A stretch of 30,483 nucleotides of DNA, from positions 1 through 30,483 of the forward strand of contig JAJJLU010000575.1 of the NCBI GenBank assembly GCA_023807065.1. The letters run 5' to 3'. Shown one piece after another: positions 10,301 to 19,620 of the stretch. A model generated the notes under the pieces. It had not been told where the DNA came from, did no database searches, and was given only the letters and a program-made list of their open reading frames with translations. This DNA is from Isotricha intestinalis. Its lineage: Eukaryota; Ciliophora; Litostomatea; Vestibuliferida; Isotrichidae. Position numbers and translations under genes: made by a program. The stretch's first letter is position 1. Each line of letters begins with the position of its first letter.

Positions 10301-12578
10301 CACATAAGAAACTTTTTGGTGTAAAATTATTTAAAATTGAATCATTTAATTCTGAGAAAAAATCTGTTAAAAAATATTCATCTAGTAATTTCCATTTTAA
10401 AAATTTTATATTCATAATAAATAAAAGTTGTTCATATATAAAATTAAAATATTCTTCCAATAAAGGTAATATTTCATTAGGATATAAAATTAATTTAATT
10501 AAATAAAAAATTTTTTCTTTTCTATTATCTTCAAAGTTGTCTTTTTTATTTAAAATTTTATGATTATTTTCTTTATAAATATAAGAATTGTGAATATTTT
10601 CATATTTTAATAAATTTTTAATCAAATATAAATTGTCTTCATTGTTAAATACATATTTTAATAATTTACAAAATATTCCAATTTTTAATATGTCAACAAT
10701 ATTTTCATTTTGAATTGAAAATATACAAAAAATTACCATACCAAAATTAATTCCAAAAATTTTCATATTTTCTCTTAATCCTTTATAAGTGTTTATATTA
10801 TAATTACTTTTTGAAATCATTTTACACCAATTTTCAAAATGTATGAAAAAATTTGTTTTAGCATAATAAATATTTAAAAAATTTTCTTCGCTATTTAATT
10901 TTAAAGGTTTAATTAATGAATATCTTAATTTTATTTCATTTGATAATTCATATTGAACAATACATTTACTAGAAATTTTAATTTCATTTAAATCATTTAT
11001 TGATGAAGATTTTCTATTTTGAAAAAGATCATTATTCAATAAAAAGTTTATAAATGTATTTTGTTCTATATTATCTTTATCATCTGTATTATAAAATATT
11101 TTAAAATTTATTCCTTCATAAAATTTTTCTATAATTTTAGTTTCATTTTTTTTATATGAAAAATTAAATATTTTATTTAATTCATCTTTTATACATAATT
11201 TTTTTTGATTATTTGCATTTATATTTGGTTTATAATTATAATATTTTTTTTCATTCATTTCATAAGAAAAAAAATTATATTTTTTGAAAGATGAAAATGA
11301 GAATAAAGAAGGAATACAATTATTAATATTTATAACTAAATATTTAGGTAATTTTCCATATTCAGGATTATTAATTTTTAATAGATTATTAGAAGAAATT
11401 CTTGAAAAGATTTCACTATTTTCTAATTCTTCTTTATAAATATTATCAAATTCATTATTTAAATTTTTAGAAATTTCTTTATTTTCATTATTATTATTAG
11501 ATAAATTAAATACTTCTTTTTCAAAATAAATATTATCACTGTTTATATAATAAATAATAGGAGTTGCAAAGAGTATCATTCCACAAATTTCGCTATAAGA
11601 AAATAAAGGAAAAATAATATTATTAGATAATAAATTATTATTCCCTATTTTTGAATTATCAATAATTTGAATATAATCAAAAAATAAAAAATTTAAAGCT
11701 TTCATTTCATTGAAAAGATTTTTTGAATGGCTATATTTTTGAATTCTTATAAATAATCCTTTCCATTCAAAACCATTAAACCAATCAATTGAATTTAAAG
11801 AAGGTAATTTTATATCATTTAAAAAATTATCTGGAAATTTCCTTTCTTCTTTTTTATATACAGAATAATAATAAAAAGTAGCTAAGGACTCTACTAACCA
11901 ATTAAAATCTTCATATAATTTTATTAATCTATATAATATTTTATTGATATCATTATCTATTCTCTTTACCGTCATTTCTGATAATTCAATTGATTCTTTT
12001 ATCCAATTTCTTTCTTTTAATTGTAATAATAATGTTGATATTAAGATTTTATTATCTTGATTTGATTTTATTATTTTATCATAATCTTTTTCTGTTGAAA
12101 ATATTTTATTCTTTTCTTCTTCATATTTTTTAATATAATAAAGACTATTCTCTTTTAATATTTTATTGCTAAATATAAAATTATTATCTTCTGTTATTAA
12201 TTCCTCTTCTTGTTTAATCTCTTTTTTTTTTTCCTCTTCTTGTTTAATTTCTTTTTTTTTTTCCTCTTCTTGTTTTATTTTTTCTTTTTTTTCCTCTTCT
12301 TGTTTTATTTTTTCTTTTTTTTCCTCTTCTTGTTTTATTTTTTCTTTTTTTTCCTTTTCTTGTTTTATTTCTATTTTTTCTGATTCTTTTGAACCTCTTT
12401 TATCTTTATTTTGGCTTATTTCTTTTGTGATATCTGTTTTTATTTTATCTTTATAAATATCTTCATTTGTTTTTCCTTTTAATTTATTGTTTGGTTTTTC
12501 ATTTAATTCTTTCTTTTTATTATTTACATTTTTTTTCGTGATTTTGTTATTGTTATTACAAGAAGTGCAAACTCCCAT
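7314..12578 (-). CDS. Giant RCC1-repeat protein with N-terminal lipidation motif
   Basis: This intact 1754-aa protein has no introns. It starts MGVCTSC, a Gly2 myristoylation site with Cys4 and Cys7 as palmitoylation candidates, so membrane anchoring is likely. Residues about 73-123 are a Lys/Glu repeat with a 10-residue period. Residues about 140-1310 form a large helical region I cannot assign. Within it, near residues 1080-1107, the stretch GEPRGKHNDSHGFMMFPLWK is much less biased than its surroundings and is probably a conserved core. Residues about 1318-1725 are an RCC1 beta-propeller with about seven blades, shown by repeated elements such as VYCWGSCQGGQLGL, CYSWGFGSNGQLGLG and VWSWGNNRFGQLGLG. 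RCC1 propellers act as Ran exchange factors or as protein-interaction platforms; the lipidation motif and extra domains argue against nuclear RCC1. The role is not inferable beyond that. Confidence 0.88.
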   Translation of the reverse strand: MGVCTSCNNNNKITKKNVNNKKKELNEKPNNKLKGKTNEDIYKDKIKTDITKEISQNKDKRGSKESEKIEIKQEKEKKEKIKQEEEKKEKIKQEEEKKEKIKQEEEKKKEIKQEEEKKKEIKQEEELITEDNNFIFSNKILKENSLYYIKKYEEEKNKIFSTEKDYDKIIKSNQDNKILISTLLLQLKERNWIKESIELSEMTVKRIDNDINKILYRLIKLYEDFNWLVESLATFYYYSVYKKEERKFPDNFLNDIKLPSLNSIDWFNGFEWKGLFIRIQKYSHSKNLFNEMKALNFLFFDYIQIIDNSKIGNNNLLSNNIIFPLFSYSEICGMILFATPIIYYINSDNIYFEKEVFNLSNNNNENKEISKNLNNEFDNIYKEELENSEIFSRISSNNLLKINNPEYGKLPKYLVININNCIPSLFSFSSFKKYNFFSYEMNEKKYYNYKPNINANNQKKLCIKDELNKIFNFSYKKNETKIIEKFYEGINFKIFYNTDDKDNIEQNTFINFLLNNDLFQNRKSSSINDLNEIKISSKCIVQYELSNEIKLRYSLIKPLKLNSEENFLNIYYAKTNFFIHFENWCKMISKSNYNINTYKGLRENMKIFGINFGMVIFCIFSIQNENIVDILKIGIFCKLLKYVFNNEDNLYLIKNLLKYENIHNSYIYKENNHKILNKKDNFEDNRKEKIFYLIKLILYPNEILPLLEEYFNFIYEQLLFIMNIKFLKWKLLDEYFLTDFFSELNDSILNNFTPKSFLCDIISVARKKPFLFLTTLEEQLNFTINPFIKFKSSISLESLYEKLLINNILIDPPYTCSYIKPNEISGYILAKYIFISDSFNQDFSKNESDDNNFNFPRGKIPTNPNFVPLPNIMETKINMKEYNDLDSNLSRNSFIYNQENINNITNIKKTLHNEPGKNIKNNFVSSKDNILSWKDISNEFTIQLPSICYKQKYKFEENSKEKNFYQYLKNKYSILKFESIKDWIQNITEIFFQINSNNFKVERTLIRSIFYTFINYYYFDNNQSELQKTLLDIKEICLNRNYKFNYQELAIINLMEGMLEENYFLSEKYFSISIMLTLLSYGEPRGKHNDSHGFMMFPLWKVARKASFFEDSFINENFKEMFHALEYNEINKNSKKLNFEKQIYDFQKHIKKNIEILFMSFVQKSNKNSQINESMDIDERSFFENFLLHTEKNIQLSESNFNYENTEINSIKNFIFPQITKKKKLNAYFTSREFIIYFLKQIQSLFNDNSKTYNQTFIAQLSKDIFNPNPKKTKKNIFSKSKIDEKINNSKGKKTQFSHFIYDELLDKLSYKKNVPNGVLISFGNNIHHETTHDNIDSLTLPRLVFKLKNLTVKKIFSGWEHSIIIDSKDEIYSWGNNQSCQCGVDKKLYKTVENPINISYLNNNIKANEISCGNEYNLILTKNNEIYGFGSNDDNVLCMEDKNIKTEKLKKIPLNLQDKNDKIIQISSGTVHNIILSEKGKVYCWGSCQGGQLGLSQNYLLSLPNFQEELSIKEPTIIPNLNNIIKVVSGEAHSIALNNEGKCYSWGFGSNGQLGLGFCEDSFEPGTGMIKSRIFEPTLIENLNNNKIIDISSGKTFSMFINENKELFSCGINDIYQCGIAEKNPIDHIYSNDNINCCDYIIPTQLEHFFSMKVVKIACGEGHCIAIVNDNSNLNTVWSWGNNRFGQLGLGGEYKKSLPKPINYLFEYDGTQFSNICCGGFHSLVLIKYKKDVEWIEKDYEKISNKIMNLNIE
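12201..12370 (-). repeat. 30-bp coding tandem repeat (10-aa period)
   Basis: Five 30-bp units align at 12211, 12241, 12271, 12301 and 12331, with a partial unit on each side. They encode the period KIKQEEEKKE in the RCC1 protein. Unit-to-unit differences are few: a TTTAATC/TTTTATT variant and one CTC/CTT change. The array should be length-variable between alleles or copies. Confidence 0.9.
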
Positions 12579-13310
12579 TTTAATTTAAAAAATAATTACT
12601 TTATTTCTAACATTTAATTAATTTTAAATTTAGAGATTATTTACTTTTAAATTACTCTTATTATTAATGATGATTTCATAATACATTTTTATTCTATCTT
12701 AGAAAACATTATTTTAAAATAAAGAAGAAGTGTTGGGTTGAATGTTAATAAAAGTAATAAATTTATTTTCATATATTTTTGATAATTAATGTTAATTATT
12801 TAAAATATTAATTGTATATGAGTTTGGTATTCTTCTTTGTTATAATAATTTTTTGGAATGTTCAATTTTTTTTAAAATATGATTTAATTTTTCATATTTG
12901 AATTTTGATCATTAGAATAAATTAAAGCTAATTTATGATATAATATATTTTTCTTATTTATTCTGAAATAATTTCTTTTTTTTTTATTTTTAAAATATCT
13001 ACAAAAGGAACTCGTTCTTTTTCATTTTTAATCTTCTGAAAATGGGATTATTTAAATAAATTCAAGTTAAAAAAATTATTTACTATTTTTACTTTTTATT
13101 TGAAAGTCATATAAATTTTAAGATACTAAATAAATGAAATATAAATGAATTAATGTTTTTTTTTATGTCAAATATAATGATAATTTAATTGTTAATTTGT
13201 TTGCTTTAAATATCTTCTACATTTTCAATTTAAAACTCACAAAAAATAATATTTTTAAAATTCACTTAAAACTTAAAAATATTTATAATTCATTTTTTGA
13301 TTTAAAAAAA
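12579..13310. other. Divergent promoter region with possible remnant
   Basis: This 732-bp gap lies between the starts of the RCC1 gene (minus) and the STPGR gene (plus), so it holds both promoters. Between about 12680 and 13045 the minus strand shows broken open stretches (containing ERVPFVDILKIKKK and, in another frame, YHKLALIYSNDQNSN) interrupted mainly by TAA. They may be a decayed gene, but the run lengths are compatible with chance in DNA this AT-rich. Confidence 0.4.
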
Positions 13311-14233
13311 ATGATAATGAATGAAAAAGAAAAAGAAGAAGAACAGAAAAAAGAAGAAGAAAAGCGTTTAAAAGAAGCATTAAAATACTGTAAAATATAA
13401 AATAAAAATAATAAAAAATTTAAAAAAAAAAAATAGATGAAAAAGAACAGCAATTTTTATTTAATCAATCAATATCATCATTTGGAAAAATGATTCCATC
13501 TCAAAAGCCAACAGAGCCTCAATATTCAATAGGAAAATCATTAAGAAAACCTTTATCAGAAGATATAAGAACTCCAGGACCAATATATTCACAAACAACA
13601 TATGCAAATTTAAAATTTCCAAAAAATCCAAGTTGGAAAATAGGAAATGAAAAAAGACATCCTTTATATTCAAATGAAATATTTCCATATTATAATATGT
13701 TATATAAAGAAGAAAATGATTTTGGTAAATTAAAAAAAAATTGGAATAAAATAATAGGAGGAGCTATTGATTTAGAAACAAGAATCAAATATGATTTTAA
13801 AATGAAAAGTCCTGGTCCTGGAAGATATGATCCTAATTATGAAAAGAATAGTAATGTTAAAAAAAATCCAAGTTATGTTTTAGGTTTAAAAAGTAATAAA
13901 AATTCACTTATTATTGATAATGGAAGTGGTATTAATGTTGCTCCTTGGACTTATAATCAAGATAAAATTGAGAAATTAAGTCAACATAAAAAATTTCCTT
14001 GTTATTCTTTTCAACAAAGTTTAAGAAAAGATTTAAGTCATAAAAATTTTACTAAGAATGAAAGTTATTTTAATTATTCTGCTTTTGGAGAACAAATTAT
14101 GACTAAAAAACCTACTATGCCTAGGGAAAGTTTTACTAAAAGTACTAGGGAAGGAAGAATGAAATGTGGGGTTTTTAAATATATGATGGAAAGATCTCCT
14201 AGTTCTATTAATTTAGGAATGCCTAAATTTTAG
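13311..14233 (+). CDS. Two-exon sperm-tail PG-rich repeat (STPGR) protein
   Basis: Exon 1 (13311-13389) and exon 2 (13437-14233) join in phase 1 across a 47-nt GT-AG intron to give 291 aa ending in TAG. Without splicing exon 1 stops at once, and exon 2 is open for 17 codons before its first Met; the join gives a continuous LKYYEKEQQFLFNQ. The N-terminus is a short charged helix. The body is Pro/Gly/Ser/Tyr-rich with STPGR motifs RTPGPIYS (about residue 71) and KSPGPGRYDPNY (about 150), plus repeated PSW/PSY and SIGKSLRK-type elements. STPGR proteins line or bind axonemal and other stable microtubules, so a ciliary structural role is likely. The Met at 13317 is an equally possible start. A pyrimidine run follows the stop. 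Confidence 0.8.
13390..13436 (+). other. Intron, 47 nt, GT-AG
   Basis: It begins GTAAAATATAAAATAAAAAT and ends in an A run followed by TAG. It contains an in-frame stop right after the donor. Removal restores the reading frame in phase 1 and joins two segments of the STPGR protein. Confidence 0.8.
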
Positions 14234-14937
14234 ATTTTTTTTTTTTTTTGAAAATTCTATTTATATTTTTAATCTTTATATTTTTTATATTTTGAATTTT
14301 TTTATATTCTTTTTTTAATTATTTTGATATGAGTGTTGTTTTGAATCAAAGGATTATATATATAATTTAATGTTTGTTTACTTTTTTTCTCAAAAATATT
14401 CATATTTTTAAAAAAGGAAAAACTTTTCTTTTAAAATGCCTAAAATTCTAAAAGCTAATGATGATAATTGTTATGAAACAAATTTTGATAAAAAATTTAA
14501 ATGTAATATAAAAAATTATAGGGAAATAATAGTAAAGGAAATTGAAAAATTAATTATAATCCTCATAAAAATACTCATTTTTAAACCACAATCTTTTTTC
14601 AAAAGAATAAAAAAAAAATTGTAATTAATTAAAATAGTATTTTTATATAAAAATAATTGATAATCTTTGCTAATTTTCATAATTTACAATACTCTAATTA
14701 AATGAATTTTTCTTTATTTTTATTGTTCTTTTTTCTGAATAATTCTTTAATATTTGAATATTATGAATTTGTCCTAATTTATTAATATCAAAAAGAAAAA
14801 AAATAAATATTTTTAATTTAATTTCTTTTATTTAATATATATTTTAAGTGAATAAATAAATAAAAAAAAGGTAAAAAGAATCAAATTAAATATAATTAAT
14901 TAAAATTGTATGTTGGAAATCAAACTCTATATGTTTT
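14234..14937. other. Convergent 3' intergenic region with short open stretches
   Basis: This 704-bp gap lies between converging genes. It starts with a run of T right after the STPGR stop. A 62-codon plus-strand frame at 14436-14624 begins MPKILKANDDNCYETNFD but loses protein-like character towards its end, and the better reading moves to another frame with a TAA. On the minus strand near 14670-14800 an open stretch containing DINKLGQIHNIQILKNYSEK ends in stops. Either could be a gene remnant; neither is convincing as a functional gene. Confidence 0.35.
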
Positions 14938-15952
14938 TTAATCTAAATAATTCTTCCAATGATAATAATCAAAATTTTGCCTAAATGGACTAAATTTAGT
15001 TTCTAACATAATACAGGCATAAGAATCTCCAAAATTTTGTAAAAGAACAGAAGAAGCTCTACTAACTAAAGTCTTAGTTGAATTTAATAATTCAAATAAT
15101 TTTTTAAGACATTTTTCTTTAATATTTTCTTTTTCATTTGAATGATTATGAAAAATTGAATAAGTAAATATTCTAATTCTACATTTTTCATCTTTAAAAT
15201 CAAAAAATTTATCTTGATATTTTTTTTTAAGTGTATATTGACTAAAATCAGTCATTATTTCAAATAAATTCATTTTTTCAATATCTTGACTTTCAAAAAG
15301 GACTTCTTTTGAATATTCATCTGCCCATAAAAAATTTCCTTTAAAATCTATAAAAGCATATCCTATTTTTCCATAAAAAGTATCTAAATATTTATTTAAA
15401 TCTATATTTGAAAAATAATAAAAGTTATCAAAAAATTTTTGATAATCATGATAAGAGCTAATCATTTCATCTTTTAAGGAACTTTGATTTAAATTATCAA
15501 AAATTTCTTTAAATCTTAAAATTATTTCAAGAATTTTTGATGTATTTTGTTGAAATATTTTTGTATATTGTTCTATAAAATAATATATTAAAAAAATATA
15601 TAATAATTAATTTACCTTGAGTAGAAAGATTTTGTTTCAGAAATTGATATACAATTAATATGATATCTTTTAGTTTTTTTTTAATAAAAGAACATTTTTG
15701 CTTATCAATATCAGACTGAATTAAATTGACAAAAGACTCATCTTTAAAATTTAGTGAAAAATTTAACCAAAAATTTAAACTTTTATAAATTTCTTTTTCA
15801 TTAGGATTTCCATTTTTAAAAGATATAATTTCATTTAATTTATCTTTTGCTATTGAAAAATAATATTGCAAAAAAACAAGTAAATCATTTTCAGTTATTC
15901 TTGATGATAAATCTTCTTCATTTAATTGAACCAACGAATTTGATGAGTCCAT
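14938..15952 (-). CDS. Two-exon protein with a PAS-like domain
   Basis: Exon 1 (15952-15616) and exon 2 (15572-14938) join in phase 1 across a 43-nt GT-AG intron to give 323 aa ending in TAA. Unspliced, the first frame runs into meaningless sequence after LSTQ; spliced, it continues STQEQYTKIFQQNTSKI. Residues 1-185 are helical. Residues about 195-260 contain GKIGYAFIDFKGNFLWAD followed by LFEIMTDFSQYT, the core strand and helix pattern of a PAS sensory domain. The C-terminal 60 residues (SRASSVLLQNFGDSYACIML) have mixed composition and look conserved. No transmembrane segment or kinase is present, so it may be a soluble sensor or adaptor. The PAS call rests on pattern only. Confidence 0.72.
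15573..15615 (-). other. Intron, 43 nt, GT-AG
   Basis: Read on the minus strand it starts GTAAATTAATTATT and ends TTTTATAG. Removal joins two frames in phase 1, and the joined product reads smoothly across the junction. Confidence 0.8.
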
Positions 15953-17063
15953 TAATTCAGTATATAGTTAAAATAATTTTCACTTATTTTTTGATTTTTA
16001 ATTATTTATTATAAAGAACTGTGAAAATAATAAAATTAATTAAATGACTTATCTAAATTAATTGAATTTAATAACAATAGTAAAATAATATTTTAATTAA
16101 TTTATTTTGAAGAGTATTATAGATTGAAAATCATATGTATAAATTTTTAAAAGAAATTTAAATGATATCGTAAAATTATTTTCTGATGAATTCTTATAGA
16201 TAATTCATTAGACAATAAAAATTCATTTTAGCAAAAATTGATTTTTTAACTTCTGAAATATAATTTCTCCATTCAAAAATATATTTAATTTAAAACTTTA
16301 CATCTATTATTTGGATTCTTCTGTGTTCAATTCAAAAAGTTTAAAAAATAATTTTATAGATGAAGATAATAAGAATTTTTTCTGTTTTAAAAAATTTCTC
16401 AATTGATATCGTCTTTTTAAAGTAAATATTTATTAACAAACACATCATAAAAAACTTTTAGTAAAGATAGTTTAAATTTAATTAAAAAAAATTAAAAAAA
16501 TTTATATAAATAATATAAATAATAAAAATGATAATAAAAATTCTAACAATATAAAAGTTCTCCTTCTTCAACAATAATGATTGTTCTGATATGATAATAT
16601 TATAAATGAATGTGAATTTGGTTCAATTGATTCTATAAAAATATAATTTTAATGAACAAAATAAAAATTTAATTAAAAAAAATTTTGACATTCCTTTTCC
16701 CAATTTTATAATGAATAAATTTCCAAATAAAATATAAAAATGAAAGTAATCAAAAGCTAACAAAAATTGATTGATCCAATAATTAAAGAAAAAAAGGAGG
16801 AATGTTGTAATATATTTTAATATAAATATATTTAAATGAATGACTTTCATGAGAAATTTATATTTGATATAAAGTAATTAAATATGAAACTTTGATTTAA
16901 TTAAAACCTAAATACTTTTTGAATTTCTTCATCTCTCATTTAGAGTTCAAAAGGTTGATATATTCAGTTAAATTTTATTCAATTCCAAGAAAAAAAATGA
17001 AAATCCAAAAATTTTAATTTCTAAATTTCTTTAAAATTAAAAAAATATTTATAAATTATATAA
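15953..17063. other. 1.1-kb intergenic region
   Basis: This is the largest gap in the window. It contains the promoter of the PAS-like gene on its left and the 3' end of the TPR gene on its right. The middle carries a possible decayed gene on the plus strand, described separately. No intact gene or RNA is visible. Confidence 0.5.
16035..16860 (+). pseudogene. Possible decayed protein-coding gene
   Basis: Plus-strand frames here read like a protein broken by stops. A 49-codon stretch at 16257-16403 contains YYLDSSVFNSKSLKNNF, then hits TGA. A 32-codon stretch at 16639-16734 contains KKNFDIPFPNFIMNKF. In the frame around 16140-16450 the stops are TAG, TAA and TGA at positions where Gln or Trp would fit, consistent with G:C to A:T decay. 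At least one frameshift is needed. The family is unrecognised, and chance is a real alternative given the expected stop spacing. Confidence 0.28.
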
Positions 17064-17561
17064 TTATTTATTTAAAAAAATTTGTTTCATTGCTTCAATT
17101 CCTTGAATAAATTGGTCTTTTTCTTGAATTTCATGATCAATTTTATTGATAACTTCAGGAAATTTTTGAATATCTTCTTTTGAACAATATTCTTTCATTA
17201 AAGAATAATGATATCTTGCACAAGCAACATTTTTTTCTTCTAAATAAGCATTTATTAATCTGGCATAACTTTTAGAAAATTTTTTATCTAAATTTCTAAT
17301 TATTTCAATGTCAAATTTTTTAGCTTCTTTAATTCTATTTAACTTAGTTAAAGTATGAGATAAATTTGAAAGAATTAATTTTTTTTGATTTAAAATGTCA
17401 TCTGTTAATTCTTCTTTTTTAAGATTATTTATGAAATTAATTATTTCTTTATAACCTTTTTCAGCTTCTTCGAAATTTCCTTTTTTAATCAATTCATTTG
17501 TTTTATTTTTTTCATTTGTTATATAAGTTAAGTTATTTTCTTTTACTGGATTTTCTTCCAT
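17064..17561 (-). CDS. Small tetratricopeptide-repeat (TPR) protein
   Basis: This 165-aa all-helical protein ends in TAA. Residues about 22-50 (ELIKKGNFEEAEKGYKEIIN) form a clear TPR helix pair with the GNFEEA signature. Residues about 65-95 (LSNLSHTLTKLNRIKEAKKF) and 98-130 (SYARLINAYLEEKNVACARY) supply two more repeats in the same spacing. The arrangement resembles the TPR domains of co-chaperones and ciliary assembly factors, which bind Hsp90/Hsp70 tails, but no immunophilin or J domain is attached. The start lies in an AT-rich 289-bp divergent region shared with the next gene. Confidence 0.8.
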   Translation of the reverse strand: MEENPVKENNLTYITNEKNKTNELIKKGNFEEAEKGYKEIINFINNLKKEELTDDILNQKKLILSNLSHTLTKLNRIKEAKKFDIEIIRNLDKKFSKSYARLINAYLEEKNVACARYHYSLMKEYCSKEDIQKFPEVINKIDHEIQEKDQFIQGIEAMKQIFLNK

Positions 17562-17850
17562 TTCAATTTTTTCAATTTTAAATTGGATATATCAAAATGA
17601 AAATAAATAAATATTTTTTACAATAAAAAATGAGAGATAGAAAAATAAAAACAATTAAACTTTTTATAATGTTAATGATTTAACTCAAAAGGAATTAAAA
17701 GCTTTATGCTGGAAAAAAATGAAGAAAAATATTATCATTAACTTTTAAGATTTTACTAAATAGAAAGAGAATATTGATAATTATTATTGGTAACAATTGT
17801 TATTTCTTTATATTTTTTTTAAATTATTTTTAAATATAATTATAATTAAA
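17562..17850. promoter_or_regulatory. Divergent intergenic promoter region
   Basis: The starts of the TPR gene (minus) and of the coiled-coil gene (plus, 17851) are 289 bp apart, so both promoters and 5' leaders lie here. No recognisable motif beyond A/T tracts is visible. Confidence 0.45.
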
Positions 17851-19209
17851 ATGAATTTTCAAAATAGAACATCAAATTTTGGAATAGGAGATTCGAATTA
17901 TAATAATTATAATCATGAAGATTATTTTAAAGAAATGGAAAAGAATTCTAAATTATTTGAAGAAAAAATGAAAAGATTAAATAAATTTCAAATTCAAAAT
18001 GAAGAAAATCTTTCTGAAAATAATTATCAAAATGATACTAAGAGAAAATTTATTCAAAATGAAAATGAAAATAATCAAAGATATAATTACAATGACTTGT
18101 TAAATGAAAATATGAATTCAAATAGGAATTTTGATGAAAACAATAATTTTGAAAATAATAATAGCAATTATAATAATGATTATAATAACAATAATATTAA
18201 TAGAAGAATTGAACAATTAGAAAATGAAATATCATATAAAGATTCTTTAATAAATGAATTAAGAGAACAATTAACTCAAAAAAATGATGAAATAGAATAT
18301 AATAAAGTAAATGAAAATATGAATGAAATGGAAAGAGAAATGGATAATTTAAAACAAACATTAGATATGAAATATTCAGAAAATCATGAATTAAAAGAAG
18401 AAAATTCAAATTTAAAAATAAAAATAGATAATTTAAAAATTGAAAATGAAAAATTAAAAGGATTTAAAGAAAAACAAATAAATCAAAGTGAAGATTTATC
18501 GATTGCACTTGCAGAATCAAAAGAAGAAATTTCAAATTTAAGAAATAGAATAAAAGAAATAGAAAAAGTTAAAAATCAATTAGAAAAAGATTATGATTCT
18601 TTGAATAAAAATTTTCAAAAAACAAAAAAAGAAAAAGAGAATTTCAATTCTCAATTAGAAGAACAAAAAGCAATAGCATTTAATTTAAGAAAAGAAATCA
18701 TGGAATTAAGAAATACAATAAATAAACAAAATTATGGAGATCATAATTATAATGTAAAAAAACAAGAAAATTTAATTGATAAAAATTACTTTAAGAACTA
18801 TGAAAGGAATTCTTATAATTATGAACCTAAAAAAGAATATATTTATAAAGAAAATATATATAAAAGAGATTCCAAAGAACAAAAATTAAATTCAGAATCA
18901 AAATATAATGACTATAATTTTAATAATAAAAATAATCTTTCAAATGAAAAAAATTTAAATTATTTTCAATATCCAAATAATAATAGAGAATTTGGATTTG
19001 AAACAATTAATTATAATGATGATAATTTAGAAGCTCAATTAAATCAATTATTAAAAGAAAAAAACTATCTTGAAGATTGTTTATTAAAACTTCCAGAAAA
19101 TCCAAGAGTGTTAAAAGATATAAAATCAAAAAAAGAAAAAAATGAAAGGATATTAAAAATAGAAAGAGAATTGGAAAAAATAAGAGAAAAAATAAAACTG
19201 AATAAATAA
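17851..19209 (+). CDS. Coiled-coil protein, paralogue 1
   Basis: I start at the Met in MNFQNRTSNFG (17851), giving 452 aa; the in-frame ATG at 17797 adds an 18-residue Phe/Ile-rich leader typical of translated AT-rich spacer. Residues 1-130 are Asn-rich and charged. Residues about 133-305 are a continuous coiled coil. Residues about 310-390 are low-complexity Asn/Tyr/Lys. The last 65 residues (LLKEKNYLEDCLLKLPENPR and following) form a second short coil with a LPxxPR motif that is kept in paralogue 2 at 22286. The DNA of the central coil, 18279-18622, is identical to 22246-22589. It is likely structural; no enzyme motif is seen. Confidence 0.82.
   Translation: MNFQNRTSNFGIGDSNYNNYNHEDYFKEMEKNSKLFEEKMKRLNKFQIQNEENLSENNYQNDTKRKFIQNENENNQRYNYNDLLNENMNSNRNFDENNNFENNNSNYNNDYNNNNINRRIEQLENEISYKDSLINELREQLTQKNDEIEYNKVNENMNEMEREMDNLKQTLDMKYSENHELKEENSNLKIKIDNLKIENEKLKGFKEKQINQSEDLSIALAESKEEISNLRNRIKEIEKVKNQLEKDYDSLNKNFQKTKKEKENFNSQLEEQKAIAFNLRKEIMELRNTINKQNYGDHNYNVKKQENLIDKNYFKNYERNSYNYEPKKEYIYKENIYKRDSKEQKLNSESKYNDYNFNNKNNLSNEKNLNYFQYPNNNREFGFETINYNDDNLEAQLNQLLKEKNYLEDCLLKLPENPRVLKDIKSKKEKNERILKIERELEKIREKIKLNK
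18279..18622 (+). repeat. Long direct repeat, copy 1 (344 bp, coding)
   Basis: Compared by eye with 22246-22589 (constant offset of 3967), I find no mismatch. The next 85 bp carry five substitutions (first at 18623), after which the two copies diverge. The repeat lies inside the central coiled coil of both proteins. Confidence 0.9.
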
Positions 19210-19620
19210 AAAAAATAATGGAAATAAAATTTAATTTTTATTTTATTTATAAACATAAAAAAATGAATTTAAAAAAAAAAGATAAGAAAAAATAATAATC
19301 TAAAATTCCGATACCACAGAAGATATTTATTTATGATAAATTACAGTTTTTTTGTTTAATTAAGAATATTTTACTTTTATTTTTTTTTAAATAATTTTGA
19401 TTTACTTTTTAAAAATTTTATTTATTAATCTTCAAATCGTGAAAAATATTAAACAATAATAAATTAATTTTATATTAATAACTATTGTAAATATTTAAAT
19501 AAATATTCTACTTTTCTAAAATATATATATTACTTATTTTTCTAAACTTCTTACACAAATAAAAATACTTTCATAAAAAAAAAATAATTAAAAAAACTAA
19601 TAAAAAATTACAAATCTTGC
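19210..19620. other. Convergent 3' intergenic region
   Basis: This 411-bp AT-rich gap separates the stops of paralogue 1 and of the phosphodiesterase gene. It contains homopolymer tracts and a short TA run near 19523-19531. I see no gene in it. Confidence 0.5.

Noticed and set aside
12166..12456. Plus-strand frame encoding repeated SSSCFIFSFFS units.
   Set aside because: It is the antisense of the Lys/Glu 10-residue repeat of the RCC1 protein.
16623..16850. Minus-strand 75-codon hydrophobic frame.
   Set aside because: The plus strand over the same bases reads more like protein (DIPFPNF region), and Phe/Ile/Leu-rich antisense frames are expected here.
2305..16860. Reading TAA/TAG as Gln makes several gaps look like long continuous proteins, suggesting a reassigned code.
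   Set aside because: All 15 intact genes avoid in-frame TAA/TAG/TGA and terminate normally on all three. A genome cannot use TAA as both. Decay of CAA codons, or simple chance at this composition, explains the pattern better.
17797..17850. Upstream in-frame ATG for the coiled-coil paralogue 1.
   Set aside because: The 18 added residues are Phe/Ile/Leu from AT-rich spacer, and the next Met begins the typical protein with an A-rich start context.
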